Positions 1-4,812 are shown, counted from the stretch's first letter. The stretch: 5,093 nt of DNA from Bacillota bacterium (GCA_030706065.1 JAUZPH010000306.1:1-5093), one strand, 5' to 3'. Notes: a model not told the origin generated them from the sequence alone. Program-made: numbers and translations.

Positions 1-29
1 AGTACAAATTCTTATCCATTCCTCATAAG

Positions 30-60
30 AAAAAGTTATAACGCATATTTCTGCAGTTAT
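30..60 (-). terminator. Intrinsic terminator overlapping the end of the Ntn-hydrolase gene
   Basis: On the minus strand ATAAC-GCA pairs with TGC-GTTAT (38-45 with 52-60, one bulged base at 55) around a six-base loop. A run of five T follows after two A and a C. The hairpin includes the stop codon of the gene ending at 57. The stem is short and AT-rich, so efficiency is uncertain. Confidence 0.5.
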
Positions 61-1130
61 TTCACCTGATAGCGGAATACTGTATCATAATCATTATAAA
101 TTGCCAGGGAAATGGTCCTTTGTGTCAGGTTGTAAACCGCAGACCACTGTGCATCTCCGTGAATTGTATTTTTCTCCAGCAGCTTTAATGCATCCTCCGT
201 GTTAATCACTCCCTTGGTTTTGGAGAGCACATCATCATAGGCTTTATAACGGTCAGCACCAAAGCCAGAAAGAGACTCATTATTATAAAGCTGAAAGTTA
301 CTTACTATCTGATAATCGCCTTGTTTATTTATGACCTGCATCCTGCCGTCTACAAACTCTATTACAGCTGAGTTTCCTGCAGCATCAGCAATCATATATT
401 GAGAAGGGTACGTACCAAAAACCACATTATACTGCTGAAGAAGCCTGATGCCCTCCTCTACATTTTTTGCCTTGTCAAGCATCATTCTTATAACTGTAGT
501 GTCATAAAGGGTTGCCTTTCCGGCATCCGCCGATGCCTTTGAACCTGCCAGTGTAAATACAGCTGCCGCCAAGCCCTTTTCATTCATTCCATCGAAAGTA
601 AAGTAGGGTGAAGCAAGAGTGTATGGCTTTGACTTAAAGTCCAACTCCTTTTTCCCAACCTTCGGATAGCCAATACACTGATACAAATTTGCCATCCCAA
701 CTGCCTTATATCCGCCTTTGGGGCTTGTTTTAACTACTGCAGGCATAGCGGCGGGAGTATCAAGATCCCTGGCCATAATAACATCTCCTTTAGGCGTTTT
801 GGCAAGGAAAGCGGAACAACCGCGCTTCTTCGTACCGGAGCCTCCTATTGCCGCTAGTCCATGTGCAAGGTTCTTTTTCAGAAACTGTTCCATTTCCAAT
901 TCACTTTTAACACCGGTTTTAAGATACTTATCAAAGGAATACTCTCCATGGTACTCTATTTCATACACGGGCCTGTCACTGATTTTCTTTATGGATGCAA
1001 CTGTAGCAATCTCATTGCGAAGCAGTGCCACAGCAGTTGTGCTGATAAGAACAATAATACCAGGCACGATACATAAAATTTTCTTAATAATTTTCCCCTT
1101 TGGCTTTTTGCCGGTACTTCTCAACATCAT
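57..1130 (-). CDS. Membrane-anchored linear amide C-N hydrolase (choloylglycine hydrolase / acyltransferase family)
   Basis: This 357-residue protein looks like an Ntn-hydrolase of the penicillin V acylase / bile salt hydrolase / isopenicillin N acyltransferase superfamily, which cleaves or transfers acyl groups on linear amides using an N-terminal cysteine. A basic N-terminus is followed by one hydrophobic segment (about 17-37), suggesting an anchor with the enzyme outside the membrane. The catalytic part begins at GCSAF with Cys105 as the likely nucleophile. Then come ARDLD (120-124, resembling the family GRNFD motif), DGMNEKGLA (180-188), SNF (277-279) and a C-terminal HGDAQWSAVYN segment (324-334) typical of the family. 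The nucleophile lies 104 residues in, so autocleavage between Gly104 and Cys105 would be needed, as in isopenicillin N acyltransferase. The start at 1130 has AAGGGGGA about 10 nt upstream; a second ATG follows at 1127. No neighbour is co-directional and close, so it is probably monocistronic. The substrate cannot be told; bile salts are only one possibility. Confidence 0.85.
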   Translation of the reverse strand: MMLRSTGKKPKGKIIKKILCIVPGIIVLISTTAVALLRNEIATVASIKKISDRPVYEIEYHGEYSFDKYLKTGVKSELEMEQFLKKNLAHGLAAIGGSGTKKRGCSAFLAKTPKGDVIMARDLDTPAAMPAVVKTSPKGGYKAVGMANLYQCIGYPKVGKKELDFKSKPYTLASPYFTFDGMNEKGLAAAVFTLAGSKASADAGKATLYDTTVIRMMLDKAKNVEEGIRLLQQYNVVFGTYPSQYMIADAAGNSAVIEFVDGRMQVINKQGDYQIVSNFQLYNNESLSGFGADRYKAYDDVLSKTKGVINTEDALKLLEKNTIHGDAQWSAVYNLTQRTISLAIYNDYDTVFRYQVK

Positions 1131-1338
1131 TTTTATACCATCCCCCTTGGAATTGCATTATCATAAACACAAATTTCCTTTATATAGTAATTATACTATT
1201 ACTTATTGTTATATTTATCCAAACATGCTTTTTTGATTGTCTATTGATTGTATTGTAAATTATCAGAGCCGCAGAGGTGTTTGTGAAGCCGGAAGGTGGA
1301 GATTGCTGTTGCTTAAAATCTGCTCTATTATAATAATT

Positions 1339-1367
1339 AAAAAATCCAGTATGTGACCATACCGGAT
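1339..1367 (-). terminator. Strong intrinsic terminator on the minus strand with no intact gene in front of it
   Basis: Read on the minus strand, ATCCGGTATG (1367-1358) pairs over 10 bp with CATACTGGAT (1353-1344), with a single G-U pair. The loop is GTCA, and five further T follow directly. On the plus strand the same stem has an A-C mismatch and no T run, so it is directional. The nearest intact minus-strand gene upstream is the helicase ending at 1880, beyond the zinc-ribbon gene. It may belong to a decayed gene, or stop helicase read-through. Confidence 0.7.
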
Positions 1368-1387
1368 ATCTAAACCTGTGTCTTAAA

Positions 1388-1480
1388 TTAAGATTCGAGT
1401 AGTTTGTCTATAAAGTTATTAATATTTTCAGCTTGGGTGCAACAGCTAATTAATCAAACTCCTCAGATATCACAATCCTT
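1388..1480 (-). pseudogene. Possible remnant of the 3' end of a minus-strand gene
   Basis: Two short adjacent reading frames look coding rather than random. One ends RIVISEEFD before a stop at 1450-1452. The other, open from 1453 to 1391, ends in TQAENINNFIDKLLES before TAA at 1388-1390. They overlap by a few bases in different frames, as expected if one frame had been broken. A good terminator begins 20 bases after the last stop, the usual geometry of a gene end. No start or ribosome binding site remains, and the zinc-ribbon promoter follows immediately. I cannot name the parent family. The call rests on appearance only and could be chance in AT-rich DNA. Confidence 0.25.
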
Positions 1481-1498
1481 TTTCTTATAATAAATATG

Positions 1499-1527
1499 TT
1501 GTATATTATTTTAATATATGTTATATT
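1499..1527 (+). promoter_or_regulatory. Sigma-A promoter of the zinc-ribbon gene (extended -10)
   Basis: TTGTAT (1499-1504) and TATATT (1522-1527) are separated by 17 bases. TG at 1519-1520 lies one base before the -10, giving an extended -10 (TGTTATATT). Transcription would start near 1534, leaving a leader of about 123 nt before the ATG at 1657. It is the best plus-strand promoter upstream of that gene. Confidence 0.65.
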
Positions 1528-1533
1528 AAGTGA

Positions 1534-1656
1534 GTAACGGATGTAAAATTGATTCCGTTGTTAAGATTTAATATGATAACAGACATATCCTCTTTTTTGA
1601 ATATTCTTGTTAATCTGTTTTGGATCTTAAGTTTTTGAAAAAGGAGGAATGTTGAA
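1534..1656 (+). promoter_or_regulatory. Structured 5' leader able to sequester the Shine-Dalgarno sequence
   Basis: At the 5' end AACGGA (1536-1541) can pair with TCCGTT (1554-1559). Further on, TCCTCTTTTTT (1588-1598) can pair without a break with AAAAAGGAGGA (1638-1648), 11 bp with one G-U, burying the whole AAGGAGG ribosome binding site. Competing helices exist: AACAGA (1578-1583) with TCTGTT (1614-1619), and TTAAGAT (1561-1567) with ATCTTAA (1624-1630). Mutually exclusive folds of this kind are typical of leaders that switch translation, for example cold-shock mRNAs. The pairings are seen by eye, and the switching is inferred. Confidence 0.45.
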
Positions 1657-1824
1657 ATGGCAGATAAAACAATAGTTTGTAAGGACTGTGGAAAAGAATT
1701 CTTATTCACTGAAAGCGAGCAGGCTTTCTACAAGGAAAAAGGATTCGATAATGAGCCCCAAAGATGCGCTGATTGCAGAAGAGCAAGAAAGCAGCAGAAC
1801 AACAACAGAGGCTTCAGAAGATAG
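1657..1824 (+). CDS. Small zinc-ribbon protein (probable zinc-binding domain, PF13451-like)
   Basis: A 55-residue protein with two CxxC knuckles, Cys8-Cys11 (VCKDCG) and Cys37-Cys40 (RCADCR), which should bind one zinc. Between them lies the segment EFLFTESEQAFYKEKGF, characteristic of a small clostridial zinc-ribbon family. The C-terminus is basic and polar (RRARKQQNNN, ending RGFRR), suggesting contact with nucleic acid or the ribosome. The start is fixed by AAGGAGG (1641-1647), nine bases before the ATG. Two in-frame stops follow each other (TAGTAA) and then a strong terminator. The biochemical role of the family is not established. From memory it is often met near or fused to cold-shock domains, and here it converges on an RNA helicase gene. 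The four cysteines and matching length make the family call firm. Confidence 0.85.
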   Translation: MADKTIVCKDCGKEFLFTESEQAFYKEKGFDNEPQRCADCRRARKQQNNNRGFRR

Positions 1825-1870
1825 TAACCTTGTTACTAAAACCCTGCAGGTATGTACCTGCAGGGTTTTT
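1823..1870 (+). terminator. Intrinsic terminator between the convergent zinc-ribbon and helicase genes
   Basis: AAAACCCTGCAGGTA (1838-1852) pairs perfectly over 15 bp with TACCTGCAGGGTTTT (1855-1869); the stem closes on a minimal TG loop and ends in a run of five T. A smaller hairpin, AGTAAC/GTTACT (1823-1837), lies directly before it and overlaps the zinc-ribbon stop. On the minus strand the hairpin is followed only by four T within the stem. It may therefore serve the helicase gene, which ends 10 bases away, but less efficiently. Confidence 0.85.
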
Positions 1871-1879
1871 AATTTGCTC

Positions 1880-3478
1880 CTAAACTGCTTTATTCCTTGA
1901 ATTCTTAGACACTTCAACGTTCAATCTTCTGCCGCACAGTTTCCTGCCTCTACAGTTTCTGATAATTGAATCAGCTGCATCAGCCGAAACTTCTACAAAA
2001 GAAAACTTCTCCAAAAGGTTGATCCTTCTCACTTCTTCTCTGTCCACTCCCGCATTCTCCCTAAAAAACTCTAAAAGCTGCCTGGAGTCAAGTTTATCCA
2101 TATGTCCGACATTTAAAAACAGGTTTGCTGGCTCCGATGAGGATATTCCCTTATCACTTTGGGCTTCGGAAACATCGTTATATTCATAACCGGCTTCTCT
2201 GCCATATACCATGCTCATAAGAGCCGCTGCAACATCTACAAGATTATATTCTTCATCAAGCTCCGAAGCCAGTGAAATAAATTTCTTAAAATCCTCTTTT
2301 TCCAATGTTTCTTTTACATTCGAAATAATGTTCTTATATTTAGCTTCGAATATATCATCTATGGTAGGAATCTCTCTTCTCTTTATTCTCCCTCTTGTTG
2401 CTCTTTCTATCTGTTTCAGGGCAGAATACTCTCTGGATGTAACAAGTGTAAAGGCCGCGCCTTCCCTGTTTGCTCTTCCCGTTCTGCCGATTCTGTGCAC
2501 ATAGGATTCAACATCCTGGGGAAGTTCGTAATTTATAACATGGGAGACATTCTCCACATCTATACCCCTGGCTGCAACGTCCGTAGCAACAAGGAACTCC
2601 AGATTCTTTTCCTTAAACTTTCTTAAGGTATTCAATCTCTGGTTTTGGCCCATATCTCCATGCATTCCTTCTGCGCTGTACCCTCTAGACTGCATTCCTT
2701 CAACCAGCTCATCCACAGCCTTTTTTGTCTTGCAGAAGATAATTGCTGATGAAGGCTCCTCAACATCCAGTATTCTGCACAGGCATTCAAATCTGTCAAT
2801 GTTTTTGACCTCGTAGTAAAACTGTTCCACAGTATTTACAGTCATGGTATTCTTTAATATGGATATATGTCTTATATCAGCTTTCAAGTATCTTTTGGCC
2901 AACCGTTTGATCTCTTCAGGCATTGTTGCGGAGAACAGCATGGTCTGTCTTTCTCTGTTGCTGCCAGCTATGATTTCCTCTATGTCGTCGATAAAGCCCA
3001 TGTTAAGCATTTCATCCGCTTCATCCAGGGCAAGGAAGTTAATGCTGCCAAGGTCTATAACACCTCTCCTTATAAGATCTAAAACCCTGCCCGGGGTTCC
3101 GACTACAATATCTATTCCCCTCCTCAGGGCACTTATCTGCCTTTCAATAGGCTGTCCTCCATATACCGGCAGCAGCCTTACTCTGGTGTATTTAGCCAGT
3201 CGGTTCAATTCATCATTAACCTGAATTGCAAGTTCCCGTGTAGGCGTTAAAATGATAGCATTTATTTTATTTTGCGGACTCATCCGGCTTAAAATAGCTG
3301 CTCCAAAGGCCAGCGTTTTTCCGGTACCTGTCTGAGCCTGCCCTATAACATCATGTCCTTCCAGCAGCACCGGTATTGCTTCGGCCTGAATTCTTGACGG
3401 TTCCTCGAACCCCATATAGTCAATGGCCTTCAAAACATTTTCCTTAAGGCCAAGCTGACTGAATTTATTATTTTCCAT
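1880..3478 (-). CDS. deaD: DEAD-box ATP-dependent RNA helicase, DeaD/CsdA type
   Basis: The protein has 532 residues if started at 3478. All DEAD-box motifs are intact: Q motif (FSQLGL with Gln31), Walker A AQTGTGKT (48-55), PTREL (79-83), TPGR (128-131), DEAD (152-155), SAT (183-185), IIFC (246-249), ARGID (303-307) and HRIGRTGR (328-335). After the two RecA domains comes a helical stretch (about 365-430) resembling the dimerisation region of CsdA/CshA-type helicases. A short linker leads to a DbpA-type RNA-binding domain (about 452-526, LFLNVGHMDK to RLNVEVSK). This layout matches DeaD/CsdA, which remodels structured RNA in ribosome assembly and mRNA decay, especially in the cold. It is shorter than E. 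coli CsdA because the basic tail is missing. A DbpA/YxiN-like role on 23S rRNA remains possible. The start is chosen from GAAGGAA five bases upstream; longer starts at 3496 or 3565 lack such a site. Confidence 0.93.
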   Translation of the reverse strand: MENNKFSQLGLKENVLKAIDYMGFEEPSRIQAEAIPVLLEGHDVIGQAQTGTGKTLAFGAAILSRMSPQNKINAIILTPTRELAIQVNDELNRLAKYTRVRLLPVYGGQPIERQISALRRGIDIVVGTPGRVLDLIRRGVIDLGSINFLALDEADEMLNMGFIDDIEEIIAGSNRERQTMLFSATMPEEIKRLAKRYLKADIRHISILKNTMTVNTVEQFYYEVKNIDRFECLCRILDVEEPSSAIIFCKTKKAVDELVEGMQSRGYSAEGMHGDMGQNQRLNTLRKFKEKNLEFLVATDVAARGIDVENVSHVINYELPQDVESYVHRIGRTGRANREGAAFTLVTSREYSALKQIERATRGRIKRREIPTIDDIFEAKYKNIISNVKETLEKEDFKKFISLASELDEEYNLVDVAAALMSMVYGREAGYEYNDVSEAQSDKGISSSEPANLFLNVGHMDKLDSRQLLEFFRENAGVDREEVRRINLLEKFSFVEVSADAADSIIRNCRGRKLCGRRLNVEVSKNSRNKAV

Positions 3479-3491
3479 ACTTATTCCTTCT
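3479..3491 (-). promoter_or_regulatory. Ribosome binding site that fixes the helicase start
   Basis: Minus-strand AGAAGGAATAAGT precedes the ATG at 3478, with AAGGAA at 3484-3489 and five bases of spacing. The encoded protein then begins MENNKFSQLGL, the normal position of the Q motif relative to the N-terminus. A start at 3565 would translate through a terminator-like hairpin. Confidence 0.75.
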
Positions 3492-3515
3492 TTCATCACA
3501 TAAAACTTTTTTGCA

Positions 3516-3562
3516 TATAAAAACAACAAAAGCTGCCCTTGCAGGTTTGCAGTGGCAGCTTT
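3516..3562 (-). terminator. Terminator-like hairpin (possible attenuator) in front of the helicase
   Basis: On the minus strand AAAGCTGCC (3562-3554) pairs perfectly with GGCAGCTTT (3537-3529). An inner TGCA/TGCA pairing (3551-3548 with 3543-3540) extends the stem after a mismatch. The stem is followed by the T-rich run TGTTGTTTTTATA. It starts seven bases after the stop of the 28-codon ORF and lies 50 bases before the helicase ATG. No good promoter was seen between it and the helicase, so the helicase message probably has to read through it. Confidence 0.65.
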
Positions 3563-3569
3563 CATAGTA

Positions 3570-3656
3570 TTATTTCTCTATGGCTTCTGATAAACACTCG
3601 TCAATGATTTCTTCAGTATCCATAATAATCATTTCAAATACTTTTATCTTTTTCAT
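3570..3656 (-). CDS. 28-residue leader ORF upstream of the helicase
   Basis: A short ORF starts with ATG at 3656 behind a textbook TTTAGGAGGTATAT site (AGGAGGT at 3661-3667) and ends with TAA at 3570-3572. The product begins MKKIKVFEMIIMDT and ends CLSEAIEK. It is acidic overall, with six Glu, two Asp and six Ile, one Cys, and no run of a single amino acid that would mark classical amino-acid attenuation. It has no signal peptide and resembles nothing I know. A terminator-like hairpin begins seven bases after its stop, so a ribosome at the stop codon would cover the upstream arm. That suggests a leader peptide controlling helicase expression. A free-standing small protein with its own terminator is the alternative. 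Translation is likely from the ribosome binding site; function is inferred. Confidence 0.5.
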   Translation of the reverse strand: MKKIKVFEMIIMDTEEIIDECLSEAIEK

Positions 3657-3910
3657 ATATACCTCCTAAATCCCTTATAAAAATGTCACAATAAAACAAA
3701 CTACAAAAAAACATTCATAGTCAGTTCTATACAATAAAAAAACCTGAACAAAATTTATAATTAGGATAAAATTAGAGGTGGAAAATGAAAACTCTAAGAA
3801 TGGACTTTTAAGATTCATGTATTCACTAATTTTATGTTAACTTAATTTTGAGATGTCTTTAATCATGTAATGTAAGTCTTGCAACCTTTTATAATTTTTA
3901 TTAACTTATC
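3657..3910 (-). promoter_or_regulatory. Long AT-rich leader between promoter and short ORF
   Basis: This is the untranslated stretch that a transcript from the promoter at 3912-3940 would carry before the 28-codon ORF. It is very AT-rich with long T runs. The one clear pairing is TTAGAG/CTCTAA (3797-3792 with 3777-3772), followed by TTTTAT on the minus strand, a weak terminator at best. I see no known riboswitch consensus. A second promoter nearer the ORF is possible (TTGTAG at 3701-3706 with a TATA-like sequence at 3674-3679), but the spacing is poor. Confidence 0.35.
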
Positions 3911-3911
3911 A

Positions 3912-3940
3912 AGTATATCTCATTTATCCATCAAAGTCAA
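3912..3940 (-). promoter_or_regulatory. Near-consensus sigma-A promoter reading toward the helicase
   Basis: On the minus strand TTGACT (3940-3935) and TATACT (3917-3912) are separated by exactly 17 bases. The -35 box begins 11 bases after the stop of the 167-residue gene. Transcription would start near 3905 and run into the short ORF and the helicase. A separate small RNA is an alternative product, although no strong terminator was seen before the one at 3529-3562. Confidence 0.7.
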
Positions 3941-3950
3941 GTTCTTTCCT

Positions 3951-4454
3951 TTAAGCCTTAAGTTTTTTTCTGACTGCCCTGGCCGCCATACCATGAATGA
4001 TATCCAAATACCTCTGTGATACTTGGGGACATGCCGACAAGGTGCTGTCTACGACATAGTCTATATTATTATCACCTACTATTTTCAGATTCCTGCCATT
4101 ACTAAAAATAACACCCTCACAGTTTAAAGAGTCGTATATAGTGCTAACTATAGGAGCTTGCATACTCTTAGTACTTTCTTCACAGCTTTCCGAAAAGTAT
4201 AATATATCTTTATCTACTTCAAACTGGCCATAGATGTATTCTTTTAACACAGTATTTTCCTGTCCACATTCATATTCTATATGCTCCACATGCTTTAGAT
4301 CAAACCTGTTACTGACTTCCTTCCTGACTAAATAACTTCTGCTTTCCAATTCCATAAGTCTTTTCTTCATATGCTCAGAGAAATTCGTTCCAAATTCCTG
4401 TATAAATTGTTCCATAGATATAGAACGCTTTTTTGTATAATGAATATTTGCCAT
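3951..4454 (-). CDS. Uncharacterised 167-residue protein
   Basis: I do not recognise this protein. It begins MANIHYTKKRSISMEQF and has a probably helical, charged N-terminal third (about 12-55). The middle and C-terminal parts look like mixed beta/alpha (for example VIFSNGRNLKIVGDNNIDYVVDS, about 115-137, split here only by eye). It ends in a basic helix, AARAVRKKLKA. There are four cysteines (63, 91, 112 and 142) with no CxxC pair, and no signal peptide or membrane segment, so a cytosolic protein is likely. The start at 4454 is set by GGGAGGT (4464-4470), nine bases upstream. An in-frame ATG at 4535 lies inside a hairpin and is rejected. The gene has a strong promoter and a structured leader. 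No terminator is visible after the stop, so its transcript may continue toward the helicase. Confidence 0.75.
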   Translation of the reverse strand: MANIHYTKKRSISMEQFIQEFGTNFSEHMKKRLMELESRSYLVRKEVSNRFDLKHVEHIEYECGQENTVLKEYIYGQFEVDKDILYFSESCEESTKSMQAPIVSTIYDSLNCEGVIFSNGRNLKIVGDNNIDYVVDSTLSACPQVSQRYLDIIHGMAARAVRKKLKA

Positions 4455-4463
4455 GATTGTTCT

Positions 4464-4470
4464 ACCTCCC
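4464..4470 (-). promoter_or_regulatory. Ribosome binding site that fixes the start of the 167-residue gene
   Basis: GGGAGGT on the minus strand stands nine bases before the ATG at 4454. The longer frame to 4535 would be encoded by the leader hairpins and T run, and it lacks such a site. Confidence 0.75.
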
Positions 4471-4502
4471 CATATTTTGAATATTACTATAAAAAATTGC
4501 AT

Positions 4503-4555
4503 AAAAAAAGCACCCTTATCGAGGTGGTATAACATCGGCTGTTTATACTTTTTTT
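4503..4555 (-). ncRNA. Two-hairpin leader element, possible attenuator or small RNA
   Basis: Read on the minus strand, A7 (4555-4549) is followed by hairpin GTATAA(A)CA / TGTTATAC (4548-4527, loop GCCGA, one bulged A). Directly after it comes hairpin CACCT / GGGTG (4526-4511, last pair U-G), one C, and T7 (4509-4503). A7 can pair with T7, closing a three-way junction with almost no unpaired bases. Alternatively the second hairpin plus T7 acts as a weak terminator. The plus strand is also terminator-like, with the first hairpin followed by T7. It lies in the leader of the 167-residue gene, between promoter and ribosome binding site. I recognise no known riboswitch class. Confidence 0.4.
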
Positions 4556-4563
4556 AACAACAC

Positions 4564-4587
4564 CATTGATGTACATTCAATGATATT
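4564..4587 (-). promoter_or_regulatory. Leader hairpin near the transcription start
   Basis: Minus-strand ATCATTGA pairs with TCAATGGT over 8 bp (one U-G) around the loop ATGTACA. It lies a few bases after the predicted start near 4594. The downstream arm (UGGUGU) can also pair with AUACCA of the next element, which would compete with both of that element's hairpins. Confidence 0.35.
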
Positions 4588-4600
4588 TCCTCTATCTTTT

Positions 4601-4629
4601 ATTATACCCCTTTTTTCAAATTTAATCAA
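4601..4629 (-). promoter_or_regulatory. Sigma-A promoter of the 167-residue gene
   Basis: On the minus strand TTGATT (4629-4624) and a perfect TATAAT (4606-4601) are separated by 17 bases. Transcription would start near 4594, giving a leader of about 140 nt before the ATG at 4454. Confidence 0.75.
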
Positions 4630-4718
4630 ACTTTCCAGAGAACTTAATTATACAGATGCGGAAGTTTAAACCTTAAAGTATTCGCCTGAGAAAATAACGA
4701 ATCTTCACCGATTTTTCC

Positions 4719-4771
4719 GGATGTAAAATTTCAACAGTTTACTATTAGAATTTTGAAGAAATTTTACATCC
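4719..4771. repeat. Perfect 14-bp inverted repeat with a 25-base spacer
   Basis: GGATGTAAAATTTC (4719-4732) is repeated in inverted form as GAAATTTTACATCC (4758-4771). No T run follows on either strand, so it is not a standard terminator. It lies between the glycoside-hydrolase-like gene and the promoter at 4601-4629. It could be an operator, a stabilising 3' hairpin or a remnant of a small mobile repeat. Thirteen bases, CGGATGTAAAATT, recur at 1538-1550. Confidence 0.7.
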
Positions 4772-4812
4772 CTGGCGATAGATTAAAATATAAATTTCCG
4801 CAGCTATAGTTA

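Larger units (their letters stand above)
1131..1656. other. Intergenic region between divergent genes (526 bases)
   Basis: No full-length gene is visible. On the left, a TATAAT on the minus strand (1190-1195) could be the -10 box of the hydrolase gene, but no convincing -35 stands 16-18 bases upstream of it. 1262-1312 is a noticeably GC-richer patch with no recognisable content. 1339-1367 holds a minus-strand terminator-like hairpin, and 1388-1480 has coding-looking scraps on the same strand. 1499-1656 is the promoter and leader of the zinc-ribbon gene. Confidence 0.6.
4455..4812. other. Intergenic region upstream of the 167-residue gene (358 bases)
   Basis: No gene is visible. From left to right it contains the ribosome binding site, a two-hairpin element bounded by A7 and T7 (4503-4555), a small hairpin (4564-4587), a promoter (4601-4629) and a 14-bp inverted repeat (4719-4771). 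A second minus-strand TATAAT at 4647-4652 has no good -35. No clear terminator for the gene ending at 4813 was found. Confidence 0.6.

Noticed and set aside
1084..1164. 26-codon minus-strand ORF overlapping the start of the hydrolase gene out of frame
   Set aside because: It has an AAAGGAAA about nine bases before ATG, but its codons run through the hydrolase ribosome binding site and coding start, and the peptide resembles nothing; chance is likely.
718..1236. 172-codon plus-strand frame and a shorter one at 861-1076
   Set aside because: Both lie opposite the hydrolase gene, whose minus-strand product carries clear family motifs; they have no convincing ribosome binding site or recognisable protein.
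1688..1917. Frames of about 70 codons on both strands over the zinc-ribbon gene, and one at 1521-1709 on the minus strand
   Set aside because: They shadow the zinc-ribbon gene and cross its promoter, leader or terminator; the 55-residue frame has the ribosome binding site and CxxC motifs.
2211..3224. Plus-strand frames opposite the helicase
   Set aside because: Antisense shadows of a gene with complete DEAD-box motifs; no start signals.
3479..3565. N-terminal extension of the helicase starting at 3565 (MKAATANL)
   Set aside because: It would be encoded by the terminator-like hairpin and T-rich tail, has no ribosome binding site, and the family N-terminus begins at MENNKF with its own AAGGAA site.
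4455..4535. N-terminal extension of the 167-residue protein starting at 4535
   Set aside because: It runs through leader hairpins and a T run; GGGAGGT just before 4454 gives a far better start.
4500..4560. T-box-like sequence (GAGGTGGTA on the plus strand)
   Set aside because: It only loosely resembles the conserved AGGGTGGNACCGCG, lacks the rest of a T-box leader, and no plus-strand gene follows.
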